Below are positions 17,653 to 26,179 of a stretch of DNA of 64,000 nucleotides, piece by piece (the first letter of the stretch is position 1; each line of letters opens with the position of its first letter). Source of the DNA: RZYY01 sp036794825 (GTDB lineage Bacteria > Bacteroidota > Bacteroidia > Bacteroidales > 4484-276); NCBI GenBank assembly GCA_036794825.1, contig DAIRGA010000015.1, positions 1 to 64,000 on the forward strand, given 5' to 3'. The translations under genes were made by a program, and so were the position numbers. Under the pieces are notes generated by a model that did no database searches, was not told the DNA's origin, and saw only the letters and a list, made by a program, of their open reading frames with translations.

Positions 17653-17660
17653 TACATTTG
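17653..17660 (+). promoter_or_regulatory. Putative -7 box (TACATTTG) for the symporter gene
   Basis: TACATTTG fits TAnnTTTG and lies 26 bp before the ATG at 17686, giving a leader of about 20 nt. It supports that start over an upstream in-frame ATG at 17614. Confidence 0.5.
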
Positions 17661-17685
17661 CCGGAATTTCAAAAAGCAAATTTCC

Positions 17686-19134
17686 ATGTTTACCGAAACC
17701 ACACAGTTGCTGATTGTAATGATTACCTATGTCACTTTGTTGATTCTGTGGGGTATCTACCAGGGGCGTAAGGTGAAATCCACCAGCGATTATTCCATTG
17801 CCGGCCGAACCCTGCCGGGCTGGGTGGCAGCATTGTCGGAGAGGGCTACCGGCGAATCCTCATGGGCACTGTTAGGGCTGCCCGGTGCGGCTTATGCCAC
17901 CGGACTGCTCGAAATTTGGACTGCTGTGGGTTGTGTGGCGGGTATCATCACGGCCTGGGCATTGCTTGCATGGCGCCTTCGCGACGAAGCCGAAAAATAC
18001 CAGGTGGACACCTATACCGAGTACCTGGCCAAAAGGCATAGCGAAACCGGAAAATGGATCAGGATTATTGGGAGTTTCACCATTGTTTTCTTCTTTTTCT
18101 TCTACATCGGTGCACAATTTCTTGGTGGTGGCAAAACCCTTTACACTATGTTTGGAATCAGCCCGGAGTTGGGTATGCTGCTTACGGCTGCCGTGATTGT
18201 TCCCTATACGATCTACGGTGGTTTCCGCAGCGTAGTTTATACTGATGTGGTTCAGGCGCTCATTATGATTATCACTCTGGTGGCAGCCCCAGTTGTTGGA
18301 TTAATATACTTGTCCAATCACCCTGAACTCTTTGCTCAATCCATGCAAACTGCTTTGCATAAAGCAGGTCCGCAATACTTCTCACTTTCCGGTTCATTTG
18401 ATGGATTCATGGCCGGTGTAGCCATAGTTGGCGGATTTTCATGGTTCTTTGGATACCTCGGTGGCCAGCCCCAGCTAAGCTTGAGGTTTATGGCGATAAA
18501 AAGCCGGAATCAGGCCATTAAAGCACGGAATATTGGAATTATCTGGACTTTGATTGCGTACATCGGTGCACTGACGATTGGATGGATAGGATTGGCCATA
18601 TTCGGACCTACCGGACTTACGGACCAGGAATATGTTATGCCGGCTGTTTTGCTACGGATTTTCCCTCCAGCCATTGCTGCCATCCTCATAACCGGTGCTA
18701 TAGCTGCGATAATTTCCACAGCTGATTCCTTGTTGATCCTTTCGGCCAATGAGCTTTCAGAAAACCTGATCAAGCCGGCTTTGAAGCGCGACAGGCGACA
18801 AGGAGGATTGCTCCGGTCGAGGGCAATAACAGCGATACTGGCTGCAGTTGCCTTATTGCTTGCTTATTTCTCGCCTTCAACACTTATCTTTACCCTTGTA
18901 AGTTATGTTTGGGCAGGCATCGGTGGGACATTTTCGGTTGTGATACTGCTTACGCTTTTTTGGAATCGTTACCATGGCCGGGCTGTAGTGATTACAATTA
19001 TTACCGGGCTGTTTTTTACTATCTTCTGGATCAGTACGGGTATGGATAAGCTGGTCACAGCGAGGTTGCTTACCTTTTTCGTAGCCCTGTCAGCGGGCGT
19101 GATTGCAGCCTATGCCGTGCCCAAATGCAAATAG
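17686..19134 (+). CDS. Sodium/solute symporter (SSS family, PutP-like)
   Basis: A 482-residue polytopic membrane protein of the solute:sodium symporter family. About 13 helices are visible. The family marks include SDYSIAGRTLPGWVAALSE, then the TGESSWALLGLPG helix, GGFRSVVYTDVVQALIM, and the late ITGAIAAIISTADSLLIL segment. Its closest named relative by overall pattern is the sodium/proline symporter PutP, but the substrate cannot be set from sequence alone. The start at 17686 (MFTETTQLL) is preferred, since the 24 codons before it are not hydrophobic and overlap the likely promoter. It ends 18 bp before the convergent VanX-like gene. Confidence 0.85.
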   Translation: MFTETTQLLIVMITYVTLLILWGIYQGRKVKSTSDYSIAGRTLPGWVAALSERATGESSWALLGLPGAAYATGLLEIWTAVGCVAGIITAWALLAWRLRDEAEKYQVDTYTEYLAKRHSETGKWIRIIGSFTIVFFFFFYIGAQFLGGGKTLYTMFGISPELGMLLTAAVIVPYTIYGGFRSVVYTDVVQALIMIITLVAAPVVGLIYLSNHPELFAQSMQTALHKAGPQYFSLSGSFDGFMAGVAIVGGFSWFFGYLGGQPQLSLRFMAIKSRNQAIKARNIGIIWTLIAYIGALTIGWIGLAIFGPTGLTDQEYVMPAVLLRIFPPAIAAILITGAIAAIISTADSLLILSANELSENLIKPALKRDRRQGGLLRSRAITAILAAVALLLAYFSPSTLIFTLVSYVWAGIGGTFSVVILLTLFWNRYHGRAVVITIITGLFFTIFWISTGMDKLVTARLLTFFVALSAGVIAAYAVPKCK

Positions 19135-19152
19135 CTACAACTAAAACGGTTG

Positions 19153-19851
19153 TTAGTCCAATGAAGCGAATGAGATATCCAGTATATCATACTTCTCCCA
19201 GCCTTTAAAGTCATAATGCCACCATTCCCAGGGGTAAGTATCGAATCCATACTTTGTCATAATATCTATCAGTAACTGCCTGTTTTTTAGCACATCCTCC
19301 GGCAGGTCAGTATAATCCACCGCTGCTTTTTCGGTAAAATCGTCAAATTCAGTCGGCATGGCTAATTCAATTCCAGTGTTGATATTTATCAATGTAACAT
19401 CAACCGCGCAGCCGCGATTGTGTCGGGACCCTTTCCACGGAGCAGCAACAAGGTTGGTGTCACCTTGCATCACTTCATAAAATTTGACTGTGGCGGTGTA
19501 CGGCCGGTATGCATCGAAAATCTTGATTCCCAGCCCATAAGTGGCAAGTTCTTCATTGATTTTTTTCAACGCTTCAGCAACGGGTAACCTGGCAAATGCT
19601 TTCGGTGCTTCGTATATTTGCTCACCAGAAAAATTGTTGGTTGTGGCATATCGGATATCGAGTGAAATTCCTTCAATAAATCCGGACAAATCAACCATTT
19701 GATTATCAGGATTTAGGTCAACTGTTTGCAGATATTCATCAACATCAAAGATAACCCTGAGTCCATAGGGATTACCAGGATTTTGTCCGTATCTGCAGGA
19801 AAAAGCGGATGAGAGAGTGAATAAAAGTAAAAAAGAGAGACTGAATTTCAT
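19153..19851 (-). CDS. D-alanyl-D-alanine dipeptidase (VanX/DdpX, M15D family), lipoprotein
   Basis: A 232-residue zinc peptidase. Ligands and catalytic residues are in place: IFDAYRP near residue 117, SRHNRGCAVDVTL (SxHxxGxAxD type, about 143-155) and the C-terminal EWWHYDF (about 213-219). An N-terminal signal ends in a possible lipobox SAFSC. The enzyme cleaves D-Ala-D-Ala dipeptides. In bacteria without vancomycin-resistance genes this usually serves peptidoglycan turnover or D-Ala recovery, and no van ligase or van regulator lies near, so a resistance role is not supported. It lies beyond the terminator of the AT-hook gene. Confidence 0.85.
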   Translation of the reverse strand: MKFSLSFLLLFTLSSAFSCRYGQNPGNPYGLRVIFDVDEYLQTVDLNPDNQMVDLSGFIEGISLDIRYATTNNFSGEQIYEAPKAFARLPVAEALKKINEELATYGLGIKIFDAYRPYTATVKFYEVMQGDTNLVAAPWKGSRHNRGCAVDVTLININTGIELAMPTEFDDFTEKAAVDYTDLPEDVLKNRQLLIDIMTKYGFDTYPWEWWHYDFKGWEKYDILDISFASLD

Positions 19852-19862
19852 GCTTTGTAGCT

Positions 19863-19895
19863 AAAAAAAATGCCTGATCAGTTAATGGTCAGGCA
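19863..19895 (-). terminator. Rho-independent terminator after the AT-hook gene
   Basis: A stem TGCCTGACC/GATCAGGCA on the minus strand (19887-19895 with 19871-19879, one G-T pair, 7-nt loop) is followed by a run of T. Confidence 0.75.
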
Positions 19896-19913
19896 CTTTG
19901 GATGAATGATGGT

Positions 19914-20525
19914 TTAAGCCTTAATATATTCAAATTGATTGGATTCAGGATTTTTCTCCCTGATCAGCACACCTTCCTTAGTCATTTTGGCAAGAGTTCC
20001 GGACAGGTCGGTACTTTTATATTCAAACTGGAAGGCCTCATTGCAGTAGTGTACAATGTTTCCGATGGTTCTCTTTTCACTGAAGTACTCATCTTGAACC
20101 AATTGACGCAGCATTGAGCTTGGTCCTGGCCGCTCTGATGTACGTTTTACAGATTCTTTGGCTTTTCTTTGCCTTGGCTTACCGGCTTCTTTTTTCTCCT
20201 TTTTAGCTTTCTTTTCTTTTTTCTCTTTTGGAGCTTTAGGCTCTTTAGGCTCTTTGGCGGCTTTTTCAACCTTTGGCTCTTCAGCTACCGGAACCTCAAC
20301 TACAGGTACTTGCTCAGCAACCACTTTGCGAGGTCTGCCTCTGCGCTTTGGCTTTTCGTCACCCTCTGCCTTTTTCACGGTAGGTCTCTCTTCGGTTTTT
20401 TCCTTTTCAATTGAAGTGAAAAGAAGATCAATCAATTTTAGCTGAACGGTCTCTGAATTGAATTTATTCAGAATTTCCGCCAAATCATTGAGCTGACCTT
20501 TTACCTTATCAAAATTCTTAATCAT
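19914..20525 (-). CDS. Basic AT-hook protein with possible winged-helix C-terminus
   Basis: A 203-residue protein in three parts. The N-terminus (about 1-50) is helical (LNDLAEILNKFNSETVQLKL) and may oligomerise. The middle (about 55-140) is a Lys/Glu/Pro/Ala-rich tail with an AT-hook, KRRGRPRK (about 73-80), and repeated KKEK blocks as in histone-H1-like proteins. The C-terminus (about 140-203) looks like a small winged-helix (FSEKRTIGNIVHYCNEAF ... LAKMTKEGVLIREK). Together this suggests a nucleoid-associated DNA-binding protein. It has its own -7 box and terminator. I do not know a characterised member; the DNA-binding role is inferred from the AT-hook and charge. Confidence 0.65.
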   Translation of the reverse strand: MIKNFDKVKGQLNDLAEILNKFNSETVQLKLIDLLFTSIEKEKTEERPTVKKAEGDEKPKRRGRPRKVVAEQVPVVEVPVAEEPKVEKAAKEPKEPKAPKEKKEKKAKKEKKEAGKPRQRKAKESVKRTSERPGPSSMLRQLVQDEYFSEKRTIGNIVHYCNEAFQFEYKSTDLSGTLAKMTKEGVLIREKNPESNQFEYIKA

Positions 20526-20603
20526 AAATTAACTGTGTGTTAGTTGGTGAATAAAATAAAAAATTGAATTGTTAGATATCTGCTTTTTGTGTTTTTTTCG
20601 ATG

Positions 20604-20611
20604 CAAAGATA
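20604..20611 (-). promoter_or_regulatory. Putative -7 box (TATCTTTG) for the AT-hook gene
   Basis: TATCTTTG on the minus strand fits TAnnTTTG and gives a leader of about 73 nt. A TTTC about 17 bp upstream may serve as the -33 element. Confidence 0.5.
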
Positions 20612-20711
20612 TATATTTTTACTGTCGGAAATAGTTTTAAAAAAATATGCTGTAACTTTTTGACTTATGAAACGTTAAACTGTTGTTTTAAATCAAGTTT
20701 GAGCCGGCCGG

Positions 20712-21197
20712 ATGACAGTAAGAGAATATAATGCTTGTGTTGATGCCTTTTCGGATGGCGTTTACAGGTTTATCCTGAAAAACACCACTGATAGTGAGGC
20801 TTCGCGTGATATTGTCCAGGAAGCGTTTGTGAGATTATGGGAAAAGCACCAGTCTGTCGAATTTGAAAAAGCAAAGTCTTATTTATTTACCACTGCATAC
20901 CACATTATGATTGATGAAATCAGAAAAGGGAAACACCGATCAGCGCTGCCCGCTTCAGCATTTGCAATCGAACAGTCAGATAATCAGTATTCTGATCTGG
21001 GTAAAGTGTTGGAGGATGCAGCAAAGCAGTTACCTGAAATTCAAAGAACTGTGGTGATGCTAAGGGACTATGAGGGTTATTCTTACAAGGAAATCGGAGA
21101 AATTACCGGATTAAGCGAGCCACAGGTTAAGGTTTACATATACCGCGCGCGGATGGCGTTGAAACAATACATTGGAAGTATGGATATGGTTATTTGA
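20712..21197 (+). CDS. ECF-type RNA polymerase sigma factor
   Basis: A 161-residue sigma-70 family factor of the extracytoplasmic-function group. Region 2 spans about residues 10-75 (DIVQEAFVRLWEKH and AYHIMIDEIRKGKHR), where -10 DNA and core RNA polymerase are bound. Region 4 spans about 100-155 (LPEIQRTVVMLRDYEGYSYKEIGEITGLSEPQVKVYIYRARMALK), a helix-turn-helix for the -35 element. There are no regions 1 or 3, as expected. The downstream gene starts at or just after the stop codon and encodes a one-helix membrane protein in the usual place of an anti-sigma factor. Confidence 0.92.
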   Translation: MTVREYNACVDAFSDGVYRFILKNTTDSEASRDIVQEAFVRLWEKHQSVEFEKAKSYLFTTAYHIMIDEIRKGKHRSALPASAFAIEQSDNQYSDLGKVLEDAAKQLPEIQRTVVMLRDYEGYSYKEIGEITGLSEPQVKVYIYRARMALKQYIGSMDMVI

Positions 21198-21212
21198 TTG
21201 GAAAACAAAGTT

Positions 21213-22388
21213 ATGGCTATCAATAGAAATAATTACGGCGCTTATTTTCTCGATTACTGGGAATCTAACCTGGACGTCCAGGCCAAAAGCGCTTTGGCAT
21301 CTTTTCTGAAAGCCAATCCTGATCTTCAGGACGCATTTTTCGACTTCAAAGAAGCTATAAACGCCAGCATTCCGGAAGAGGACAAAATCACATACCCGAA
21401 CAAAAATGGTTTGAAAAAAATTGAAGTTCAGTCAATTGGAGAGATAAACCAGATGAATTGGGAGTTTTATGTAATTGCATACATCGAGGGTGATCTTCCG
21501 ACTGAAAAGAGTTCTATGTTTCAGGAGTTTGTGACAATGAACCCCCAGCTCAATAAAGAAATCAGGTTATACCGTAAAGCGCATCTAATCCCTGACCGGG
21601 CAACTGTTTTTGAGGATAAATCAGCGCTCAAAAAGCGGATTTTGCCTTTTCAGTTTTCAGGCATTGCACTCAGACATTGGATTTCGGTGGCTGCAGTAAT
21701 CCTGGTTGCGTTTATTTTGTACCAGAGCAATGATTTCTTAAGTACATCAACAGATTCTGTTACTCAGGTATCAGAAAATGAATACTATATCAATCACTCT
21801 GCTCCAGTTTCTGAGAAAGCTGATTATGACCAGAGTATGAAGTCGTCACTTACTGAAATCATTGATTCGGTGAAGCCGAACGAAAACACTATTGTTTCAC
21901 CAAATCCGGTTTCTTTTGATAATCAATACGATAAAAACAGAGATGTGGCAATGGATCTGCACCCGGTTTCAAATCGGGATGGTATCATGATGACAAAACT
22001 GGACACAAGATTCGAGCAGCGTTTGATTGATTCGGAAAGCAGCCGAAACAAGGTGATAGAAACCCGGAATGAATTTTCGGAAATTTTCGATTATCTGATG
22101 ATCCGTGATGGGCTGGTTTTGGAAGAAACGGCAGATAAGTCATTGGCCGGAAGAGTTTTAGCTGGTATCAAAAGAACTTTCAGCAGAGACGAAATTCAGC
22201 CGGTACAAGGAATTTTAAGCCCTGTGCTAACTGGGGTCGCCGAAAATGGGAGAGAGGTGCTTAGCCGTTCTGCCCAGATATTCCCTGTGCTGAATAAAGT
22301 GGACGAAGATGGCAGAAAAGAGACTTCGTTTGCATTGGGCGAGACCCTGAATTTTCGACTCAGCCGGGTTAAAAGCACTTCAGAGTAA
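21213..22388 (+). CDS. Predicted anti-sigma-like membrane protein
   Basis: A protein of about 391 residues directly following the ECF sigma gene. An in-frame TTG at 21198 abuts the sigma stop codon (TGATTG); the first ATG is at 21213. The N-terminal half (about 1-145) is cytoplasmic and helical and begins NYGAYFLDYWESNLDV, a pattern found in Bacteroidota anti-sigma candidates where a short acidic domain binds sigma. One membrane helix is at about 155-175 (HWISVAAVILVAFILYQ). The rest (about 180-390) is a polar extracytoplasmic region with no known domain. There is no HxxxCxxC zinc motif and no FecR fold, so the anti-sigma role rests on position and topology. Confidence 0.65.
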   Translation: MAINRNNYGAYFLDYWESNLDVQAKSALASFLKANPDLQDAFFDFKEAINASIPEEDKITYPNKNGLKKIEVQSIGEINQMNWEFYVIAYIEGDLPTEKSSMFQEFVTMNPQLNKEIRLYRKAHLIPDRATVFEDKSALKKRILPFQFSGIALRHWISVAAVILVAFILYQSNDFLSTSTDSVTQVSENEYYINHSAPVSEKADYDQSMKSSLTEIIDSVKPNENTIVSPNPVSFDNQYDKNRDVAMDLHPVSNRDGIMMTKLDTRFEQRLIDSESSRNKVIETRNEFSEIFDYLMIRDGLVLEETADKSLAGRVLAGIKRTFSRDEIQPVQGILSPVLTGVAENGREVLSRSAQIFPVLNKVDEDGRKETSFALGETLNFRLSRVKSTSE

Positions 22389-22592
22389 GCTGGTGAATTA
22401 TCATTTATGGTGGATAGATCCCTGAAAACCACACGCTCTTTCAACTTTTGACTAAAAAATTGACGGATACGCTTCTTTTTTACCAACAAAACTACCCGTT
22501 ATTCAAATTGAAACTGCTAAATCAACAATACATCTCAAACAGAAATATTATACCCAAGTTGTTGTTCATCAGTAAATTAAAAGATTAGATCA

Positions 22593-23243
22593 TCAATGAA
22601 TATTATCCATCATTGCTTTGACTATGTTGAAAGCACCGTCGTAAATCTGATTGATGGTTGCGTTCAGCATGTAGCAAGGTGTGGTAAAAATCTTGTTCTT
22701 TTTATCCTGAATCACCTGACCATGAGAGGTTTTTACATGTTTCCCACCCAGTTTGGTGATACCGGCAATGGTTCCTTCGTCCTGGCCGATGGTCAGTTCG
22801 ACGTGCGGAATGAGTTTGGCAAGGATTACTGGAGCAATACAGAGCGCCCCAACAGGCTTTTTGGCAGCATGTGTTGAAGTAATTGCATTGGCTACATCTG
22901 GATTTACTTCACAATCAGCTCCTTTGAATGCAAAGTTGCAAAGGTTTTTTGCAGCGCCAAACCCACCCGGCAGTATCAGAGCGTCAATATCATCAGCTTT
23001 GAAGTCTTTCAAATCTTTGATTTTTCCCCTTGCAATACGAGCAGACTCTACAAGGACATTGCGTTTCTCGTTCATTTCAGCGCCGGTAAGATGATTTACG
23101 ACATGGTGCTGCTCTATGTTTGGGGCAAAAATCTCATAAGTTCCGCCCTGCTGGGCAATAGCAAGCATTGTCAAAGTGGCTTCATGAATCTCGGCGCCGT
23201 CATAAACACCGCAACCAGCAAGAATTACAGCAAATTTTTTCAT
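22593..23243 (-). CDS. elbB: Isoprenoid biosynthesis glyoxalase ElbB (DJ-1/PfpI family)
   Basis: A 216-residue cytoplasmic protein of the DJ-1/PfpI superfamily. It starts with GCGVYDGAEIHEATLTMLAI and has the full ElbB pattern: EMNEKRNVLVESARIARG, DALILPGGFGAAKNL and the nucleophile elbow GALCIAP (Cys about 137). ElbB-type proteins have glyoxalase activity in vitro and were linked genetically to isoprenoid synthesis; the in vivo role is still unclear. Length is normal. It is divergent from the M28 peptidase gene, with a TAGTTTTG -7 box at 23327-23334. Nothing else is recognised in the 204-bp gap after the anti-sigma-like gene. Confidence 0.9.
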   Translation of the reverse strand: MKKFAVILAGCGVYDGAEIHEATLTMLAIAQQGGTYEIFAPNIEQHHVVNHLTGAEMNEKRNVLVESARIARGKIKDLKDFKADDIDALILPGGFGAAKNLCNFAFKGADCEVNPDVANAITSTHAAKKPVGALCIAPVILAKLIPHVELTIGQDEGTIAGITKLGGKHVKTSHGQVIQDKKNKIFTTPCYMLNATINQIYDGAFNIVKAMMDNIH

Positions 23244-23326
23244 TTTGATTTGTATTTAATTTTGAATTTTATCTCCATTAATTTGACCCCGATCCAACAA
23301 ATTAGGTTGTCAGTCTGTTAATTCTG

Positions 23327-23334
23327 CAAAACTA
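23327..23334 (-). promoter_or_regulatory. Putative -7 box (TAGTTTTG) for elbB
   Basis: TAGTTTTG on the minus strand fits TAnnTTTG with a leader of about 78 nt. The -33 element is not evident. Confidence 0.35.
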
Positions 23335-23386
23335 ACAGACTTAGGGTTGGTTTTGATATTTAGATTTTCTTAAAAATTTGAAAACG

Positions 23387-25168
23387 ATGAATTTTAGAAA
23401 GATTTTGCTCTCGGGATTTTGTGTTTTTGCAGCGATCAGCATCATGGCTCAAGTCTCTGGAAACTTCACTCCCCAAAAGGCTTTGAGCCACATCGAATTT
23501 CTGGCATCTGATGACCTGAAAGGGCGAAAACCCGGGACACCTGAAAATCTGAAAGCAGCAACTTACATCAGAGATCAATTCAGGAAATCAGGACTTACCA
23601 TAATGGGAAATGATGGTTTCCAGGAGTTTGAACTGATAACCGGAATTTCGTTGGGCGAGAATAACCGCCTCACTCTTGACGGCCTGAATATTGAAACGGG
23701 AGTGGGTTTTACTCCGATGCCATTCAGTAAAAATGGTGAGGTTTCAGCCACGGCGGTTTTTGTAGGGTATGGCTTTGTTATCAACAACGACAGTGTCAGC
23801 TGGGACGATTTTTCCGGTGTTGATGTTAAAGACAAATGGGTGGTGATTTTGCGCGGCGCCCCCAAAAGTGAAAATGGAACTTTAAAGCTTTCGGGTAATA
23901 TTGACGAGCGTTTCAAAGTGATGTTGGCGCAGGATAATGGCGCTGCAGGAGTAATTTTTGTTTCAGGGTCAAAGCTGGATAGTGACGACAATCTGCTGAA
24001 ACTCTCTTTCGACAAAAGCCCTGCAACCTCCGGCATTCCTGTGGTTCAGATTAAAAGAGCTGTACTGGATGAGCAATTGAAGAAGTTTGATAAAAGCGTA
24101 AGCGCCTGGGAAAATGAAATTGCTGCTGGTCAGCAACCAGTAAATGCTTACCTCCCATTAACGATAGAGGTAAGCGTCAACCTTAATAAAGATTATTCCA
24201 CAGCACGCAACGTTGTGGGGATGATTGAGGGTGCTGATCCCGTTCTGAAAGACCAGTTTGTAATCATTGGAGCTCATTACGATCATCTTGGATTGGGCGG
24301 CTATGGTTCAGGGTCGAGGGTGCCGGATACGACCGCAGTGCATTATGGCGCCGATGACAACGCTTCGGGTGTGGCCGGAGTTCTGGAACTGGCGCGCCAT
24401 TTTTCCGATCCTAAGAATAAACCTGCCCGGAGCATCCTGTTCATTGCTTTTGATGCTGAAGAAATGGGATTGATCGGAAGTCGCTACTTTGTGAACAACC
24501 CGATGATTGACCTGAAAAAGGTTACTGCGATGATAAACCTTGATATGATTGGCAGGCTAAAGGACACAAAATCCATTTCGGTTGGCGGAACAGGAACATC
24601 ACTGGAAACCGCAGGCATCCTCAACCAACTGGCTGAAAAATATCCACTTACGCTTTCTTACTCCTCCGAAGGCTTTGGCCCTTCGGATCATGCAGCGTTT
24701 TACGGCCAAAATATTCCGGTTTTTTTTATTTCCACCGGAGCTCATTCTGATTATCATACCCCGGCTGATAATGTGTCAGGAATTAACGCTGAAGGAATGG
24801 TGGCTGTATTGGATTTTTCAGCCGGTCTTCTGGATGTACTGGCCAGCCGTAGCGAGATGCTTACTTTTCAGGAGGCGGGGCCAGCCACACGCGGCGACCA
24901 TCGCTACAACTTCAAGGTTACCCTTGGCATCATGCCCGATAACACGTCATCCGGAAATGATGGTTTGCGTGTAGAAGGCGTGCGCCCGGGAGGCCCTGCT
25001 GCTGCCGGCGGAATGCTCAAAGGCGATGTTATCACTGCGATTGATGGCAGCCCGGTAGGGAATATTTACGATTATATGGGGCGACTGAAGAACCTGGAAG
25101 CTGGTCAGGTAATCTCAGTGGATGTTAAACGAAACAATCTGACTGAAGTACTGATCATTCAACTTTAA
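23387..25168 (+). CDS. M28-family zinc aminopeptidase with PA and PDZ domains
   Basis: A 593-residue exported peptidase. The signal peptide covers about residues 1-22 (start at ATG 23387; a TTG lies three codons upstream). A PA-like insert runs from about 95 to 255 (FVGYGFVIN, VILRGAPKS, GAAGVIFV). The M28 catalytic core is at about 265-480 with co-catalytic zinc ligands in GAHYDHLG, GADDNASGV, AFDAEEMGLIGS, NLDMIGR and the late GFGPSDHAAF/HSDYHTPAD. A C-terminal PDZ domain (about 505-593) includes GMLKGDVITAIDGSPV. Such enzymes trim N-terminal residues of peptides in the periplasm or outside the cell. The thioredoxin gene follows after 7 bp. Confidence 0.9.
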   Translation: MNFRKILLSGFCVFAAISIMAQVSGNFTPQKALSHIEFLASDDLKGRKPGTPENLKAATYIRDQFRKSGLTIMGNDGFQEFELITGISLGENNRLTLDGLNIETGVGFTPMPFSKNGEVSATAVFVGYGFVINNDSVSWDDFSGVDVKDKWVVILRGAPKSENGTLKLSGNIDERFKVMLAQDNGAAGVIFVSGSKLDSDDNLLKLSFDKSPATSGIPVVQIKRAVLDEQLKKFDKSVSAWENEIAAGQQPVNAYLPLTIEVSVNLNKDYSTARNVVGMIEGADPVLKDQFVIIGAHYDHLGLGGYGSGSRVPDTTAVHYGADDNASGVAGVLELARHFSDPKNKPARSILFIAFDAEEMGLIGSRYFVNNPMIDLKKVTAMINLDMIGRLKDTKSISVGGTGTSLETAGILNQLAEKYPLTLSYSSEGFGPSDHAAFYGQNIPVFFISTGAHSDYHTPADNVSGINAEGMVAVLDFSAGLLDVLASRSEMLTFQEAGPATRGDHRYNFKVTLGIMPDNTSSGNDGLRVEGVRPGGPAAAGGMLKGDVITAIDGSPVGNIYDYMGRLKNLEAGQVISVDVKRNNLTEVLIIQL

Positions 25169-25175
25169 ATTACAT

Positions 25176-25472
25176 ATGGAATCATTTAACGACATTATAA
25201 AGGGCTCGAAGCCGGTTTTGGTGGATTTTTCAGCCGAGTGGTGCGGCCCATGCAAAATGATGGCACCGATTCTAAAAGATGTGGCTCAGAAAATTGGCGA
25301 TAAAGCAAGAATCATCAAAATTGATGTTGACCGCAATCCCTCTGTAGCACAAAAGTACCAGATCATGAGTGTTCCAACGCTTATAATCTTCAAAAATGGC
25401 CAGATTCAATCTCGTCAGTCAGGCGTAATGCAGACTGATGAACTTGTTTCAATGCTTGAGCGGCTTGTGTAA
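25176..25472 (+). CDS. trxA: Thioredoxin
   Basis: A 98-residue thioredoxin with the active site WCGPCKM at about residues 22-28 and the cis-proline loop MSVPTLIIF (about 68-76). It has no signal peptide, so it is cytoplasmic. It reduces protein disulfides using electrons from thioredoxin reductase, which is not encoded here. The length is slightly short but covers the fold. It follows the M28 peptidase gene with a 7-bp gap and may share its transcript. The symbol is given on family membership; other thioredoxins may exist in the genome. Confidence 0.88.
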   Translation: MESFNDIIKGSKPVLVDFSAEWCGPCKMMAPILKDVAQKIGDKARIIKIDVDRNPSVAQKYQIMSVPTLIIFKNGQIQSRQSGVMQTDELVSMLERLV

Positions 25473-25515
25473 ATGGATTGGTTTTCGATAAAAGTAGAAG
25501 TCCTGAAAGATTAAA

Positions 25516-25836
25516 TCAGAAGGTTAACACTCTTTCGGCCCAGGTCACCATATTCAGGCAGTCAACCATAGTTGAGATCGGACAGGTAGTAGTTTCGTCC
25601 AGTTGCCTCGATTTCAGGCAGGTGCCACATGCCAGGATTTCTCCCCCGATTTTTAGAAATGCTTTCAATTGCTCGTCAACGTTGTATTTATCATGCACAA
25701 GTCCTTCGCATTCAACAGCTTCACCCATCAGAAAGACCTTTACTTCATGGTCTTGTTTCCTGGCAGTAACAGCAAACCTGAAAGCATTCCAGGCCTTCTC
25801 CGGTACTTTGGTTTCGATAATTATCCCGATTTTCAT
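25516..25836 (-). CDS. DsrE/DsrF-like cytoplasmic protein
   Basis: A 106-residue protein of the DsrE/YchN superfamily. It opens with MKIGIIIETKVPEKAWNAFR, continues with HEVKVFLMGEAVECEGL, and has conserved Cys in EILACGTCLKSR (about 70-81) that may carry a persulfide. Family members form trimers or hexamers and take part in sulfur transfer. No partner genes of DsrEFH or Tus type are nearby; thioredoxin is convergent. A second DsrE-like protein, exported as a lipoprotein, is at 40.5-41.0 kb. Confidence 0.75.
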   Translation of the reverse strand: MKIGIIIETKVPEKAWNAFRFAVTARKQDHEVKVFLMGEAVECEGLVHDKYNVDEQLKAFLKIGGEILACGTCLKSRQLDETTTCPISTMVDCLNMVTWAERVLTF

Positions 25837-25852
25837 GCCGATATGATTTCCA

Positions 25853-25860
25853 CAAAATTA
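25853..25860 (-). promoter_or_regulatory. Putative -7 box (TAATTTTG) for the DsrE-like gene
   Basis: TAATTTTG on the minus strand fits TAnnTTTG and leaves a leader of about 11 nt before the start codon. Confidence 0.4.
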
Positions 25861-26179
25861 CTTTATTTCAAACAGATTGAAACGCATCTAACCATTTATC
25901 TCAAAATAGGTTTTATGTCAAATATTGAATTGAAATACAATGGTTTATGACATAATATTTTATCGGTTAATCGGATACAATAGTGAAGGAATTACCCCAA
26001 GACCGGGTTCATAATCAGCTCCATTTCTTTCGTTCAAAATATTTTCGACTTTGTACTTTTCAGTTTTTCATCATCTAACTTGGTTAAATCAGAAATAGCC
26101 ATTTTTTTTGAGTTGCAAAGCAATCTGGCAAAGTCTTTGACTGTTTGAATTGTTACTGAAACAATTAAAAATCAATACT
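25861..26179. other. Intergenic region without a recognisable gene
   Basis: The gap between the divergent DsrE-like and DUF6146 genes is AT-rich. It contains an 8-bp inverted repeat, TTATGTCA (25913-25920) with TGACATAA (25948-25955). No ORF or RNA gene was recognised, and no exact TAnnTTTG for the DUF6146 gene. Confidence 0.4.

Noticed and set aside
19153..19851. Vancomycin resistance (vanX)
   Set aside because: The peptidase motifs fit, but there is no VanA-type ligase, VanH or VanRS pair nearby. A cell-wall turnover role is more likely.
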